Assembly (NCBI GenBank): GCA_024195265.1
Contig: JAJLRJ010000001.1
Span: forward strand, 60,315,789 to 60,379,788
DNA from: Dendrophyllia cribrosa
Lineage: Eukaryota; Cnidaria; Anthozoa; Scleractinia; Dendrophylliidae
Length of the DNA stretch: 64,000 bases
Direction of reading: 5' to 3'
This document shows, piece by piece, positions 1 through 11,798 of the stretch. The stretch's first letter is position 1, and each line of letters starts with the position of its first letter. The notes below the pieces were generated by a model. The model saw only the letters and a list, made by a program, of their open reading frames with translations, searched no databases and was not told the DNA's origin. A program made the position numbers and the translations under genes.

Positions 1-1182
1 CCCTCTCCCATTTCCATAAACCTTTCAATATTTCAGAATTTCCAATGACCTTTCATGGGTGAGGCAAGGATATTTTCTGGAACTGCACAATGAGTGAGAT
101 CATTCCTTCTTTTTAGCTTATAGAATATATTTGTAAATGAGTGTGCAAGGTGTAAGATCCAAGTGTAATATTTTTTTCCATAATTCGTTTTTCCCTAAGT
201 TTTTGCGTACGTTAATTAGGCTTATAATTCATTTCATCCTTTTGTTTAGTTTCTTTGCGCGAATTTAGGTGTTTAGTTCTTTTTTGTTATTTTTCGCCCC
301 CTCGTTAGCGTCTCTTTGCTTTATCATCTTCATTAGCGCCTTTTTAGGTTTCTTTAGTTTTCTTTTCTGCATATTGAACCGTATTTTACATTGCAGTTGG
401 GCAGTACAATTTTGCAGTTCATTCTGGTCAGCGCTTAGCGCAGTTCTCTTCACACAGCAGTTTTCTCTGGCCTTAACAATGTAACAGGTCGCTTTATCGC
501 AGTTTCGTGTTTCTTTATGTCAAATTTTCCTTAGTTGCAACTTGTAACTTCGCCACATTTTTGTAAAGTTTCCTGCGGTACATCCCAAGAGAATTCCTGT
601 GTCACATCACAGTTCACTTTTGCTCATGTATTTAAATGGCAATAGACTACAGTTTCCTCCTATGTGGGAGGCAAGACTGATGATTGTACAATTTTGCAGT
701 TGCATATTGATTGATTGATTGATTGATTGAAGACAGCTTAAGCACAATAATTTGTGCATGTTTGGTCCTGCTTGTTTCAGGTTGGTGATCAAGCTGTGTA
801 CAGCTTTTTGTTTGGAAGTATAAACAGATTGTGACTGAGGGTAGCCATTCAAAGTTAATCCTTACATCGACCAAAACATCCTGCATGAATGCCTCCTACA
901 TCTTATTTGTAATGATTTCAGTTTATCAAGGCATTTCATGGAATTTTCTTGGAGATCTTGTAATTTTAAGAATACATGTACAAAATAGCACAAGTTTGTA
1001 TTGTACAGCTGTAGTTCAATAACACAAGCCTTAATAAAAATTTAATTATTGTATGACAGTTTTGACTAAAAACATTTCAATGCTAAAAATTTGTAATTCA
1101 GGAATGGGGAGGGTACGTGGGGAGGGTGGGTGGTAGGTACAGATAGAGGGGGGGTGAAATTATAACTTTGTCTTGTCCTTAC
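1..1182 (-). other. Intron 2 of the R-Ras2-like gene
   Basis: AT-rich intronic DNA reaching the left window edge. It holds a (TTGA)n microsatellite at about 707-730 and a G-rich patch at about 1104-1155. Open frames here are short and resemble no family I know. I searched the minus strand for the expected Ras exon (EFGAMREQYM) and did not find it. Confidence 0.7.
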
Positions 1183-3191
1183 CTCTTGCCCAGCTGTATC
1201 AAGAACTGTGGGTAAAAATATAACTCACTGTTAATATGTTACTCTTGGAATTTAATTTTTATGTGACTAATACAATTAAGGCAAAGTTAAACTTGAGTCA
1301 ATGCAGTCAGCAGTCTGCTTTGTAACAGTATAATTTAAATTCCCTAATAGTAACTCGATGGCTAGTGATCTTTGGACTGCTAAAAGGGTCATTTTAAAAA
1401 TATATCTTATTAAATATTAAAATGCTATTAGTTAGAACAGAAAAAAATGTAATTTTTGGTAAATGGTTGTACCGGCACCACATAATCATTTTACTTTGTT
1501 TTGTAGAGATCTCATGTTCATTTAATTTCAGATAAAAGCAGAAAAAGGCAACCATTATACAGTACACCTAGTGAATTTGCATTTTTTGAAAGGTCTGATG
1601 GATACTAAAAGGAAAATGGTTCTTGTAGATGAAACTGTTTTAAAAAGCCCAGGTGAAAATAGTTGTTATTGGCAATTAAATATAATGATTACCAGAAAGT
1701 TATTCAGCATTGTTTATTGAGATGGGTAAAAATTATGTTGCTCAGTTGCAAGTACTAATTATTAACAGAAAATTTAACAAGATAAATATCTAAAGAAAAT
1801 GTTCACAAATATATGCCTTCCAGTCTTGAATAATTTATTAAAGTTTATTAAAGCATTTATAAAAACTAATGTTTTGATGCCTAAAGAAACATAGAAACAT
1901 TTTTTAAAAAAGCATTGTTTTAGAAGTCAAACACAGATTTTGTATTTGAGAAGGAAGAAGGGTATTTAGAGGATCAAATGTAAATTACTTTTAATTTATA
2001 ATTTGAAATAGAAACATTTTCCAGTATTACAATCAGCTAATTGGTTCATAATGTGAAACTGACAAATTTCATGAAAGAAAACATTCAGCAATATTTTAAT
2101 TATTTTTTTTTAAATTAAATATATTTCTGAAACAACTTCTGGTACCTTTCTGACTTTTGTGTAAAAAAGGAAAGATTGTTTTACAACGGTAATTAGAACA
2201 AGGGATAAAAAAATTGAATCTTTTGTGCCAAAGATAACGATTTAGGTAAAGATCACAGAACCCTAATTATACAAAGTTGACCAACATTTGCACAATAAGA
2301 ATGGACCGAAATCGTCTTTTAATTTCGCTTTAATTATAATCTGTCCACGGGAAAGAAAAAATTAAGCTTATAAACCACATACATTGAAGATAAGGCAGTT
2401 CAAAATTATCAAGATGATATTTTTATACACAAAGGAGCCGAGAAAAGCTGTGACATTTTTGTGACCACGCAGCCATATTTGTTCAGCTTTAAAACATTTT
2501 CTACGTTTCTTCTGTTCTGTTTCTTACACATTTACGGCCCTTAAGATTAGCGGTTTATGTAAGTCTTCAGTAAGTTTACAATAAGATTGTAATTTGCCAT
2601 TAAAAAGATATTGTTGTGGTCTGAACACATCACTTCACGGCAGGAATATTTGCTGTTATTTCCAAATAAGTGTAAGAATGTGTCAAGACAGCTTTTATTT
2701 CCATGGCAAACTGGCTAGCGAAAATACTTTGTTTAAACTAAGATATTATGTACCCAGCTAAAAACACAAGCATACAAAATCAGCTATAAATAACGGTCGA
2801 CTTTCCCCTCAAAAATGTGGAAAATGAATTGCTAAGATATTCGACTTTGAATCCCTGATCAGGCAGCTTTTATTAATAGATTGGATATAACATTTTAGAA
2901 ACCTTTTCTTGACACTCCCAGATCTGCCCATGCGAATGCGTTTTACATTCTGGCATTGTTTGCCACAATTTATCCAACAAGAATAACAACACAACTTCAT
3001 CACTTACTGTCTAAATGGGCGACTTTTTCGTCGATCACACACTGTTTACGGTAGCTGTCTTCGATGGTAGGGTCATAATCACTCACAAAATGCGACTGAA
3101 TAAACTGAATCGTCAGAGCAGACTTGCCAACGCCACCACCACCAACGACAACTAGCTTGTACTGTTTGTCGGCATCCCCAGCTTTAGCCAT
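1183..3191 (-). CDS. RRAS2: R-Ras2/TC21-like small GTPase, 5' part (exons 1-2)
   Basis: Membrane-associated Ras-family GTPase that switches growth and adhesion signalling. Exon 1 is 3191-3008 (61 codons plus 1 nt, donor GTAAGTG). It contains the P-loop GGGGVGKS at about residues 17-24, the effector segment YDPTIEDSY at 39-47 and KQCVID, which fits R-Ras2 better than R-Ras or M-Ras. Exon 2 is only 23 nt (1205-1183): acceptor CCCACAG, donor GTAAGG. It restores the frame exactly to read ILDTAGQE, with the catalytic Gln at about 68. The next exon, which should encode EFGAMREQYM, is not in the window, so the gene continues beyond base 1. The start ATG is the first in frame and matches the family's short N-terminus. 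It is divergent from WEE1. The family call is secure; exact paralogy is by recognition only. Confidence 0.9.
1206..3007 (-). other. Intron 1 of the R-Ras2-like gene
   Basis: About 1.8 kb of AT-rich sequence between exons 1 and 2. It has no recognisable coding segment, terminal inverted repeat or tandem array. Confidence 0.7.
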
Positions 3192-4260
3192 ACCTATTGA
3201 TTTACGAAAGCGAGCGTGGATAACAGAAAGGAACCGTGTTTCGAAACGAATGTCTTCGGTGTATTACTTGGGAAGTTTGGGTGGAGGGGGATAATTCTTG
3301 GCATGTCATTTGTCCCCAGTTCCTCCGGCCGGGACATGGGAAGTTTTTCCGTTCTGAAATGTGATACTGAAGATCGACAGGTAGTTATAAACTTCCATTC
3401 CGGAAATTTTTTTTTCCTTCGCGATCATAACCTATTTACATCTATTCACACCCACGTGTAAAAATTGAAATATATACGTTCCTATAAAAATGGTTTCTAA
3501 CATGTAGAAAATAATTTAAAGCCTTCATCAGCCTTCAGTATTTAAAATCTGTAATCGATATTTTTTGTTTTAATGCCATTAAATCAATTTTAATTTCGTA
3601 TACCGGTAATATTAAAATTTTAAAGTAAACAAAATGAAAAAGTCATTTGCTGAAATAAAAATAATTTTATTTCGAAAATGAAAAAAAATTAAAATAGTGG
3701 AATTAAAATACTTCTATCAGGAAATATGATTTATTGAATTGAAATATATTTTCAAAAAAAGAAAAGAAAATTATCTCTAATAAGAACCAAACTATGAACG
3801 AGATTGAGATTCGCTACATTTTGTGAACAGGACACAGAACAACAGCAAGTTGTGCACAATGCAACAGAAAATATTTTGCTAGATTTGAGACACAAGAATA
3901 GACAATAATATGAAAAACAGAAACGAAAAGGAAATGAAAAGTTCATGCCCTTACCCTCCCCTGCTGTGTACCGCTGTGTTATGAGATTAAAGTACACAGC
4001 AGGGGAGGGTACCTCAATGAATGAGTGACAGTTTCCCGCCAATTCACTAAGTCACGTGCTTTGGAAGCTTCTCATTGGCTGGCTCAAACTTTTGTGTTTG
4101 TTTCACAGCACCGTTGCAAATTTTGCACATTTTACGACACTCCTTCATTCGCTCGCTCAGGCCTTGGTTTTTATTGGCATTTTGTGTAGTTTTTACTGCG
4201 AATTTTAAACCGAAATAGTTCTTAAAACGTACTTAGATCTCTCTGCAAGAGCTTGGTTTG
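3192..4260. promoter_or_regulatory. Bidirectional promoter region of RRAS2-like and WEE1
   Basis: The 1,069 bases between two divergent start codons. Close to WEE1 lie a canonical E2F site TTTCCCGCC (4032-4040), an E-box CACGTG (4053-4058) and an inverted CCAAT box ATTGG (4074-4078). A perfect 19-bp inverted repeat (3952-3970 with 3993-4011, arm TACCCTCCCCTGCTGTGTA) lies just before the E2F site. E2F and CCAAT boxes are typical of cell-cycle genes, which suits WEE1. The sites are read directly; their activity and the assignment of one promoter to both genes are inference. Confidence 0.6.
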
Positions 4261-7200
4261 ATGGCGTTCATTAAATCGCGTCTGGGAAAGCTTCCATTCC
4301 TTCTGGAAGAAAGCGACCATGACATGGACAGATCTTCGACGGAGCTGAACAGCAAGGAGAGTGATAGTATTTCGCGGCTTATGGAACCAATGTCACCTGA
4401 ATTCGCTGACGAAGGTTGGGATCTTGGATTTTCGAGTCCTTTTCGAGATTCCATGTCGGATGAATCACCAGTAAAAAGAGAAACGAACGGTCCTTGCACC
4501 CCGCCTCTGTCACCACCTTCGCTTGGAGCGCTTCGCTTGTTCGACTCGCCGCAAACGCCGAAAAGTCTTCTCGAGCGCTCGTCTGCGGTGAGTCGCACGA
4601 TAGATTTCAAGAGACCTGTGTCGAGATTACGCCGTGGTTTACTCAAGGGCCGTGGATTTGAAAGCGAACCACGAGTGGGACCACGATCCAGACAGGTCAC
4701 TGCAAATGTAAACCCGTTCACACCAGACGCTTCGGCCATTGGTGCCAAAAGAACTCGAAATGATAAAGACAGGTGAGATGTAGCATTTGTTTATAAGTGG
4801 AGCTGTATAAAAATATCAGCATTAAGCCTGTATGGCTTAAGCAGTGAAATTCAAACTGGCTTACTGTGTTTCACTGGGGCAGTTTTAATACAGTACAACC
4901 AAATGTTTTGAATTTAATTTGAATGTAGAAAATGCTTACAACATATGGAAATAGCAAAAGATAAAAGCTTATGCTTATAGCTCCAGTATTTGAGTGATAA
5001 TAATTTGTAGTTTGTTTGTTTTTTGAAGAAAAGCTTTGCAGAAAGAAAAGGGTGCTAATTAAGCTTTCACTTACGTCATATCAAAATTCAGAAGCATTAA
5101 ACAACAGATTTTGATTCCAAAATGTTTATAGATTTGTAGAGAGTTTAACCCATTGACACCTGAACCGCCCGTAACCGCCCGTACAAGACTCCACTGCTTT
5201 AAAAAACTGTAACTTTCTCAATCGTGCGAACATTGCCTTAACTAGCAGTTGTGAGCATTGACTAGAAAGTCTTTCAAATTGAGATACCCAATAAACACAA
5301 AAAAGTCAGCGATTTTTGCAGAATATCAGTGTCGTTTGAATTTGGACAATAACAAAAATTACCGTTTTTAACGTCATAAAAAAACAACAAAAATCACGTT
5401 TTTGCCTTTAGTTTTTTTTATTCAAATCATTGTGGCAAACCCAAAAGTCAACATTTACAGCAAATTCAGTCCTAGTCCTAGCTTAGCAGTGAATTTTTTT
5501 GCTCTTATTCGTTGCTCGGGCCTAGCTACAGTTTCTTATACTAGTGCATACTCACCTTGCCTCGATTTTCAACATCACCACCGCACTGCATGCTGGGAAA
5601 AAGCCAAAAATTTTGACAGCATTCCATTCTTTCCCCACACATTTCATATTTATACTAAGTCCACAGCCACTCTGACCCACCGCCGAAATTTCGCGCTTGT
5701 TGTATTCTCCTGTGGTCGCAACTTCCAAAATATGCCGCGGTAGGTCGAGAAATTCATCCAGAGTTGAGTCCCAAAGCCACTTCGTTTCCAGGCGGCCATT
5801 TTTCCAGTTCAACGAGCAACGAGCCAAATTCGTAAACGAAGTACAACACCTAACTCGCTTCGTTGAGAAGTGGACTCAGAACTACCTCCAAGCTTAATGA
5901 TGCTCACCAGGCAGCTACTAAAGATGAAAAATGGCTGTGAACTTACCAAAAATCGTAGATAATTCATATTGGACCCTTTATTGCAAATCAACCAAGCAAA
6001 ATGAAATCGTCACAATGACGTTTCCAGTAAACTCGAGCCTTCAGTGTTTTAGAACACACAAAATTCAAAACAACATGGCAGCTGATCGGAGCGGAGGGAG
6101 ATTTAAAATGAAACGCGTGGCAAATGAGGAAAATTTTTTATTGTGGTCTAGTTAAGCTTATTGCATGCGAAGAAACTCGGAACGTATAAAGTGCTAGTCA
6201 CAGATAATATTTTTCTTAAGTGTCAACGCAAAGAAGTGGCCCTGAATTGATCTATAGCTTAGCCAAAACAATCGTCTGGGTTTTAACAGAAGTTTCAATC
6301 AGCTTGACATTAAAAGCTTTGAACGACCACAAGAGCATGGACCACAATAGGCGTGAAAACTTCTCACCTTGCATCAGACATGCCTTGATTCCACCAGGAT
6401 TTGAATTCCACCACGTCCTTACATTTTATTGAGCTTGCCTGTTTCCTTCGCAGACCTTTACAATATTCACATTATTCACCTAGCGGACAAAAACAATCAC
6501 CGAATGGCACTGATCGAAGATATTCCGGAAAAGATGGCATGTTCTCGTGGAAAAGATGCTAACATGTCCAGATGAATAAACTCATGCCAAAGGCTTCCGG
6601 TCATGCACGCTTGGGGTCCCGCTGGAGCGAAAAACAGACTCGTAAACAACAGAACGAAGATCGAACGCGTAAAGGTCAAATTTGGCTCCTCTGCTCCCTG
6701 TGTTTGCTGTAGTACACTTGTGCAGTTATTTAAATGTGTCCAGTAATTTTAAATTCCAGAATCGTTAAATATTTTCATTGGGCAAACATACAAAATCTTG
6801 AAGAACCATACTGTTTTGTCAATTTTTTATAAACGCAATACAACATACCCATTTTTGAGGGGATCATAACACTTAAACTCTTTTTTAGAAATGGTTCCAT
6901 TTTAGATGATGATGATGATGAAGACATGGAGGATGAAATATTTGGAAACCCAGCCAAGGTGATCAGATAACTCATTTTAAAAATTTTGATCATAACAGAT
7001 GCTTTGATGTAATATATCAAACACAAGGAAGAGTGTTTTTTTTTTTATCAGGATTTCCAAACCCCGCGAAGTGGGTTGGAAAAAATTAGCAGCAGCTAAG
7101 ATTTTGGAGCAATTTTAGAATACCCGGCCACTTATTAAGGCTGCGTTTTTTTTGGGAGAATCCGAAATTGGATTTGTGATCTCGGATCATATGGATTTTT

Positions 7201-10200
7201 CATGACCAAAAAAACGAAAAATACTAAAACGGATCATTTAACGTAAAAAACTGTTGGTATGCAAATGAAGTTATTTTGACTCGCTTGTGTTTATCAGCCT
7301 GCTCAACAAATAAGTTTCAAAATATAAGCAATAAACTCTTACCTGAATTGCCCATGATATGAAATCGTGAAAGAAACAAAACAGCGAACGGAACGAGTAA
7401 ATTTGCACGAAAGACCGCTTGTCAGATGTACTTTTTTCAAACCATTCCCAAAAAAATGCTCAGATCACGAATCTAAAAATCCAGATTGAGATTTGATCTA
7501 AAAAATCTCACCAAAGTATGGATTCAACGGATTCATGATCCGTTTTTGGATTTTAGTAAAAAAACGCAAAATCCGTTTTTGGATTCAAGAATCCGGATTT
7601 GGATTTTCCCAAAAAAACGCAGCCTAACATATCCCTAAACGTTTGGTAGAACGAGGCATATGAAAACAAAGGAAACCATTCATATTCAAATGACATGCAA
7701 ATAAGTGGCCGGGTATTCTACGGTTTAGCCGAGATTTTTAACTGACTTTGAGGTGTTTGGATACCTGATGAAACATTTTGTTGAGTGTTTGATATAGCTT
7801 CTCAAACTGATCGTTAAATACAGAGAAAGCAAGGGAATAAAATCGCCAAAATCTATGCTATTTAAGGTGGCTCCCAACAGTTTCCAGCACTTTCCAAGAC
7901 TTAGATTTTGATGGGTAATTATAACCACCATTTATCAGTTGATGCTACAATCATGGTATCAAACGAATGCCCAATGATTGGTGAACACGTTGTTATCATT
8001 TTCGTGACACAATATGTTACTATAGCAACAGTATAACGTGCTGAAAACAACCTTAATTTTAGCTTTAAGTGTTAATAACTCAAAAATGACTAGGTGAACC
8101 CCATTTTTTTATTGTCGAATTTTGATCAGCAGGATAAGATGCAACTTTTGGCAAAGTTTAAAAAAATTCTGAAAGAAGGCTCTGAACCCCATGACAGAAT
8201 TTGAGCAGTTTGAGCCCTGGAGTGGTTTCTTCAATCTCTCGGCACTTTTATTTGTGTAGACGTATGGTACAGCCGTCGCAATCCCTATTTTCACACAGTT
8301 TGGAGTTTCATCGCCGATATTTACCTTCCAAACCGCACTGTTAAAACCAGTCAAGTTCAATTGAGATGAAATCAAAGTTAATTGAAAATCCAATGCTGTA
8401 CAGCGAAAACTTGTACTGATCTGTTTTCATGGCGAACGAACAAGTTGAAATTTCATTGTTCTGTATTCGAAATTTCATTGTCTAAAGTAAAAAATGTTGG
8501 AATCTATTGTTCTCGTTCTGCTTTGTGATTGGTTAACTTTGTCTGGATGACCCCAGCAACAGTTGCCGCACTGTAAGTTTATGGCGTAACAGATACAGCT
8601 ACATTCCTGGAAATTAGCTCTTGCCTGCTGGCCAATGAGAGTATAAATCCCTTTAGGTGAGTACAAATTATAAATCACTTGCCCCAGCTAGCCAGTGCTC
8701 TGAGCATAAAGTTTTCAACCCTGCTTTAATGTGATTTATTTTATTTGTTCCTCAGAAACTTGCACTGCATGAAAGCAACATTTCTCGTTACAATGCTGAA
8801 TTTGCTGAAATAAGCACAATAGGATCTGGTCAGTTTGGCTCTGTTCATAAATGTGTCAATAGGTTGGGTGAGTATGTCTTTTCTTGGCTCCGGCAGGTAA
8901 AACTTGCTGCCAGATGAGGTGAATAATACACAATGTACATGTACAGTACTTCCCACTCTGGAATTCTCTAGACAGAAGCTTTCTCCATAATTTTGCTAGT
9001 CCACCTATAGACATCCAAGATTCCAGAATTCAGATCTTCGAGTTATAAAAACAATATTACTGAATCTTACACTCCCTCTCTCCACCAATACCTTCTTATA
9101 AAATTGCTGCAAGTTGTGTTCTTGGCAGTACATGCAGAGTGTGCCTGGCCAAAGTTATGCAATACAAGCTCCACAGTTGAACAGTTAATCCTAATAAAAT
9201 AATAAATATGTTTTCAATTTTAGATGGATGTGTCTATGCCTTAAAACGGTCGCTCAAACCAGTAGCAGGCTCTGTTGATGAGTAAGTTTTACCTTATAGA
9301 ACTATAAGTTTTACAGTCGAACCTCCGCTAACAGATACCTACCGTAGGCAGACACCTCCCATAAGTGGACACTTAGTCGTGGTCCCAGCCACATACAAAC
9401 ACTAATTTTTAACCTCCAATAAGCGGACACCTCTTAAGCAGATCATTTTTCTGGTCCCGAAGGTGTCAGTTTATTGGAGGTTCGACTGCATTTAACAGGA
9501 GCTTACATGTATATGAGCTTCCCATATTAAGTATTGTTTCTTATAAAGTCTTGTATTTTTACAAAAACTGAGGCACAATTTTAACTTGGACAACTTTGCA
9601 AATCTTGTCCTAGGTATTTTTTGTCTAGTTGTTACCAATAATGACAAAAAAGCTAAGTGTTTACTCATTCTACTTGTTGACATCTCTTTCTAGACAAAAT
9701 GCCATGCGTGAGGTGTATGCCCATGCTGTCCTTGGAAAAAATCCTCACGTTGTACGATATTACTCTGCATGGGCAGAAGATGGACACATGTTAATACAAA
9801 ATGAATACTGTGAAGGTTTGTATTTTACTGACATAATAAGTTACAAAGTTTTTATAAATAAATGGTACAGCATAAAATGTACAGTCTGTACATTTTATGC
9901 TGTACCATTTATTTATAAAAACAGCAACCCGATTGTCCTTATTGCCATGACATTGATCAGACACCACTCCATTTATTTGTGGAATGTCCAATTGCTAAAT
10001 CCTTTTGGAATAAATTTACAAGGTGGTACAACGCTTCATGTAGAGGAAACATTGCTTTGGAGCAAAACGAAATTATCTATGGTGTTTTAAAACATACATC
10101 GTCCGGTTTAACCCTAAATCACTTGATCATAATTGGAAAATATTTTCTTTACATTAACGCAGTACAAGATGACAAAAGACCCCGTTTCACAGATTTTATA

Positions 10201-11719
10201 ACCCTCGTTAACGAAAAAATTGAATTAGAAAAATACATTGCGATTATGACAAATAAACTACCTTCTTTTACTAAAAAATGGTCTAATTTTTTAAACAATT
10301 AACTACTTGAAACTAGCTGTGTAAATACAAATATCGTTACTATACATTTGTAAGTAACTTTATTAAATTTATCTATTTGTAATAAGTAATCGTATCCGTA
10401 TAGTATCGCAGCAGTAGTATTGTTCTTAGTATCATAAGTATCGTTTCGTTAGTAAAATCGTATTGTAAGTAGTTTTGTATTTCTTTTAGTCGTTTCTAGT
10501 ACCGTATTGTAAATAGTGTAAGTATCACTTTATAGGTAGTATAGTTTAAGTAGTGTGTTGTAGTTTGTTGTGTATTGTATTATATGTATTGTAAATAGTG
10601 TTTGTATTAATAGTGTAAGTATAAACAGTGTAATGTAATGCAATGTAAATGTAAATGTAAGTATAATATTAGTATTGTAAGTAGTGTAAGTGTTTTTGTA
10701 AGTAATATGGTTTTATTTAGTATTGTTTTATGTGCAAAAAAAGAAAAATCAATAAACTTAAAAAAAAAAAAAAAAAAAAATGTATTTATAAAAACTTTGT
10801 AACTTATTATGTGATCCTTCAGTATAGTCTGAGTGGTGAGTCGTCATTCTAATGCAAAATGTTTTGTTCACTTTTTTCTTCCAGGGGGTAGTCTGGCTGA
10901 CTTGATAGATAAGAATAAGAATTCAGGCGAAGTTATGGGAGAGGGCGAACTAAAACAACTCTTAATTCAAATAGCTCAGGTAATCATTTTTTAAATTATA
11001 CTCTTATATTTACAAGCGTGAAGGTTGCCATATTAGGTCCTGGTCTCTGCCATCGTGCTGTGATACATGGTTCACTTTATTTTGTTGATTTATTGAACAG
11101 ATATTGCAATGGGTGTTCAACAAATGTTAAACAGTGTTATCATGCTGGGGATAACCAGTTACTTTATGCTACAGCAACCAGATGATCCTTTTACCTTGTT
11201 TAATCCATTGTGTGATGGTTTATTGCATGTAGTTTAGAAAAATATTCAGACACATCTTTTTTTTTAAATTTACAAACAGGGTTTAAAATACATCCATTCA
11301 TTAGGTCTGGTTCACATGGATATAAAACCTGGTAAGCTTTTCTTTCTTCTACTCATTTTGTTTCTTTTGCTTCAAGTAAAGTTTAATCAGATTTATTATT
11401 CGACTGTGATGTCATTTTACCTTATAAGGGAAAGAGAACACGCAAAATATCGGAGCGTATTACACAGTAGATTGCCGTATTACACCTTAGCATCCCGGTT
11501 TCAAGACACAAGCTATTATAAATAAAATAATTTCAGTCGAATAATAAATCCCTTATTCGATGGTTTAACAGATAATACGTGCAGACATTTTACTCATTGC
11601 TCGCATTTTTTCTCGCCCCTGCGGGGCTCGAAAAAATACTACGCAACTCATAAAATATCCGCGCGTATTATCTGTTAAACCATCGAATAAGGTGTATGTT
11701 TTGTACATCCAAAATAATC

Positions 11720-11798
<79 letters not shown>

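Noticed and set aside
3752..4042. 96-codon minus ORF in the promoter
   Set aside because: Low-complexity Phe/Cys-rich translation across the hairpin, with no family resemblance.
4233..4748. 171-codon minus ORF opposite WEE1 exon 1
   Set aside because: Shadow of the real exon; no splice context or domain.
9629..10090. 153-codon protein overlapping WEE1 exon 5
   Set aside because: Its middle is true exon 5, but it reads through the donor at 9816 into the hairpin and LINE. The exon model is supported by frame and family match.
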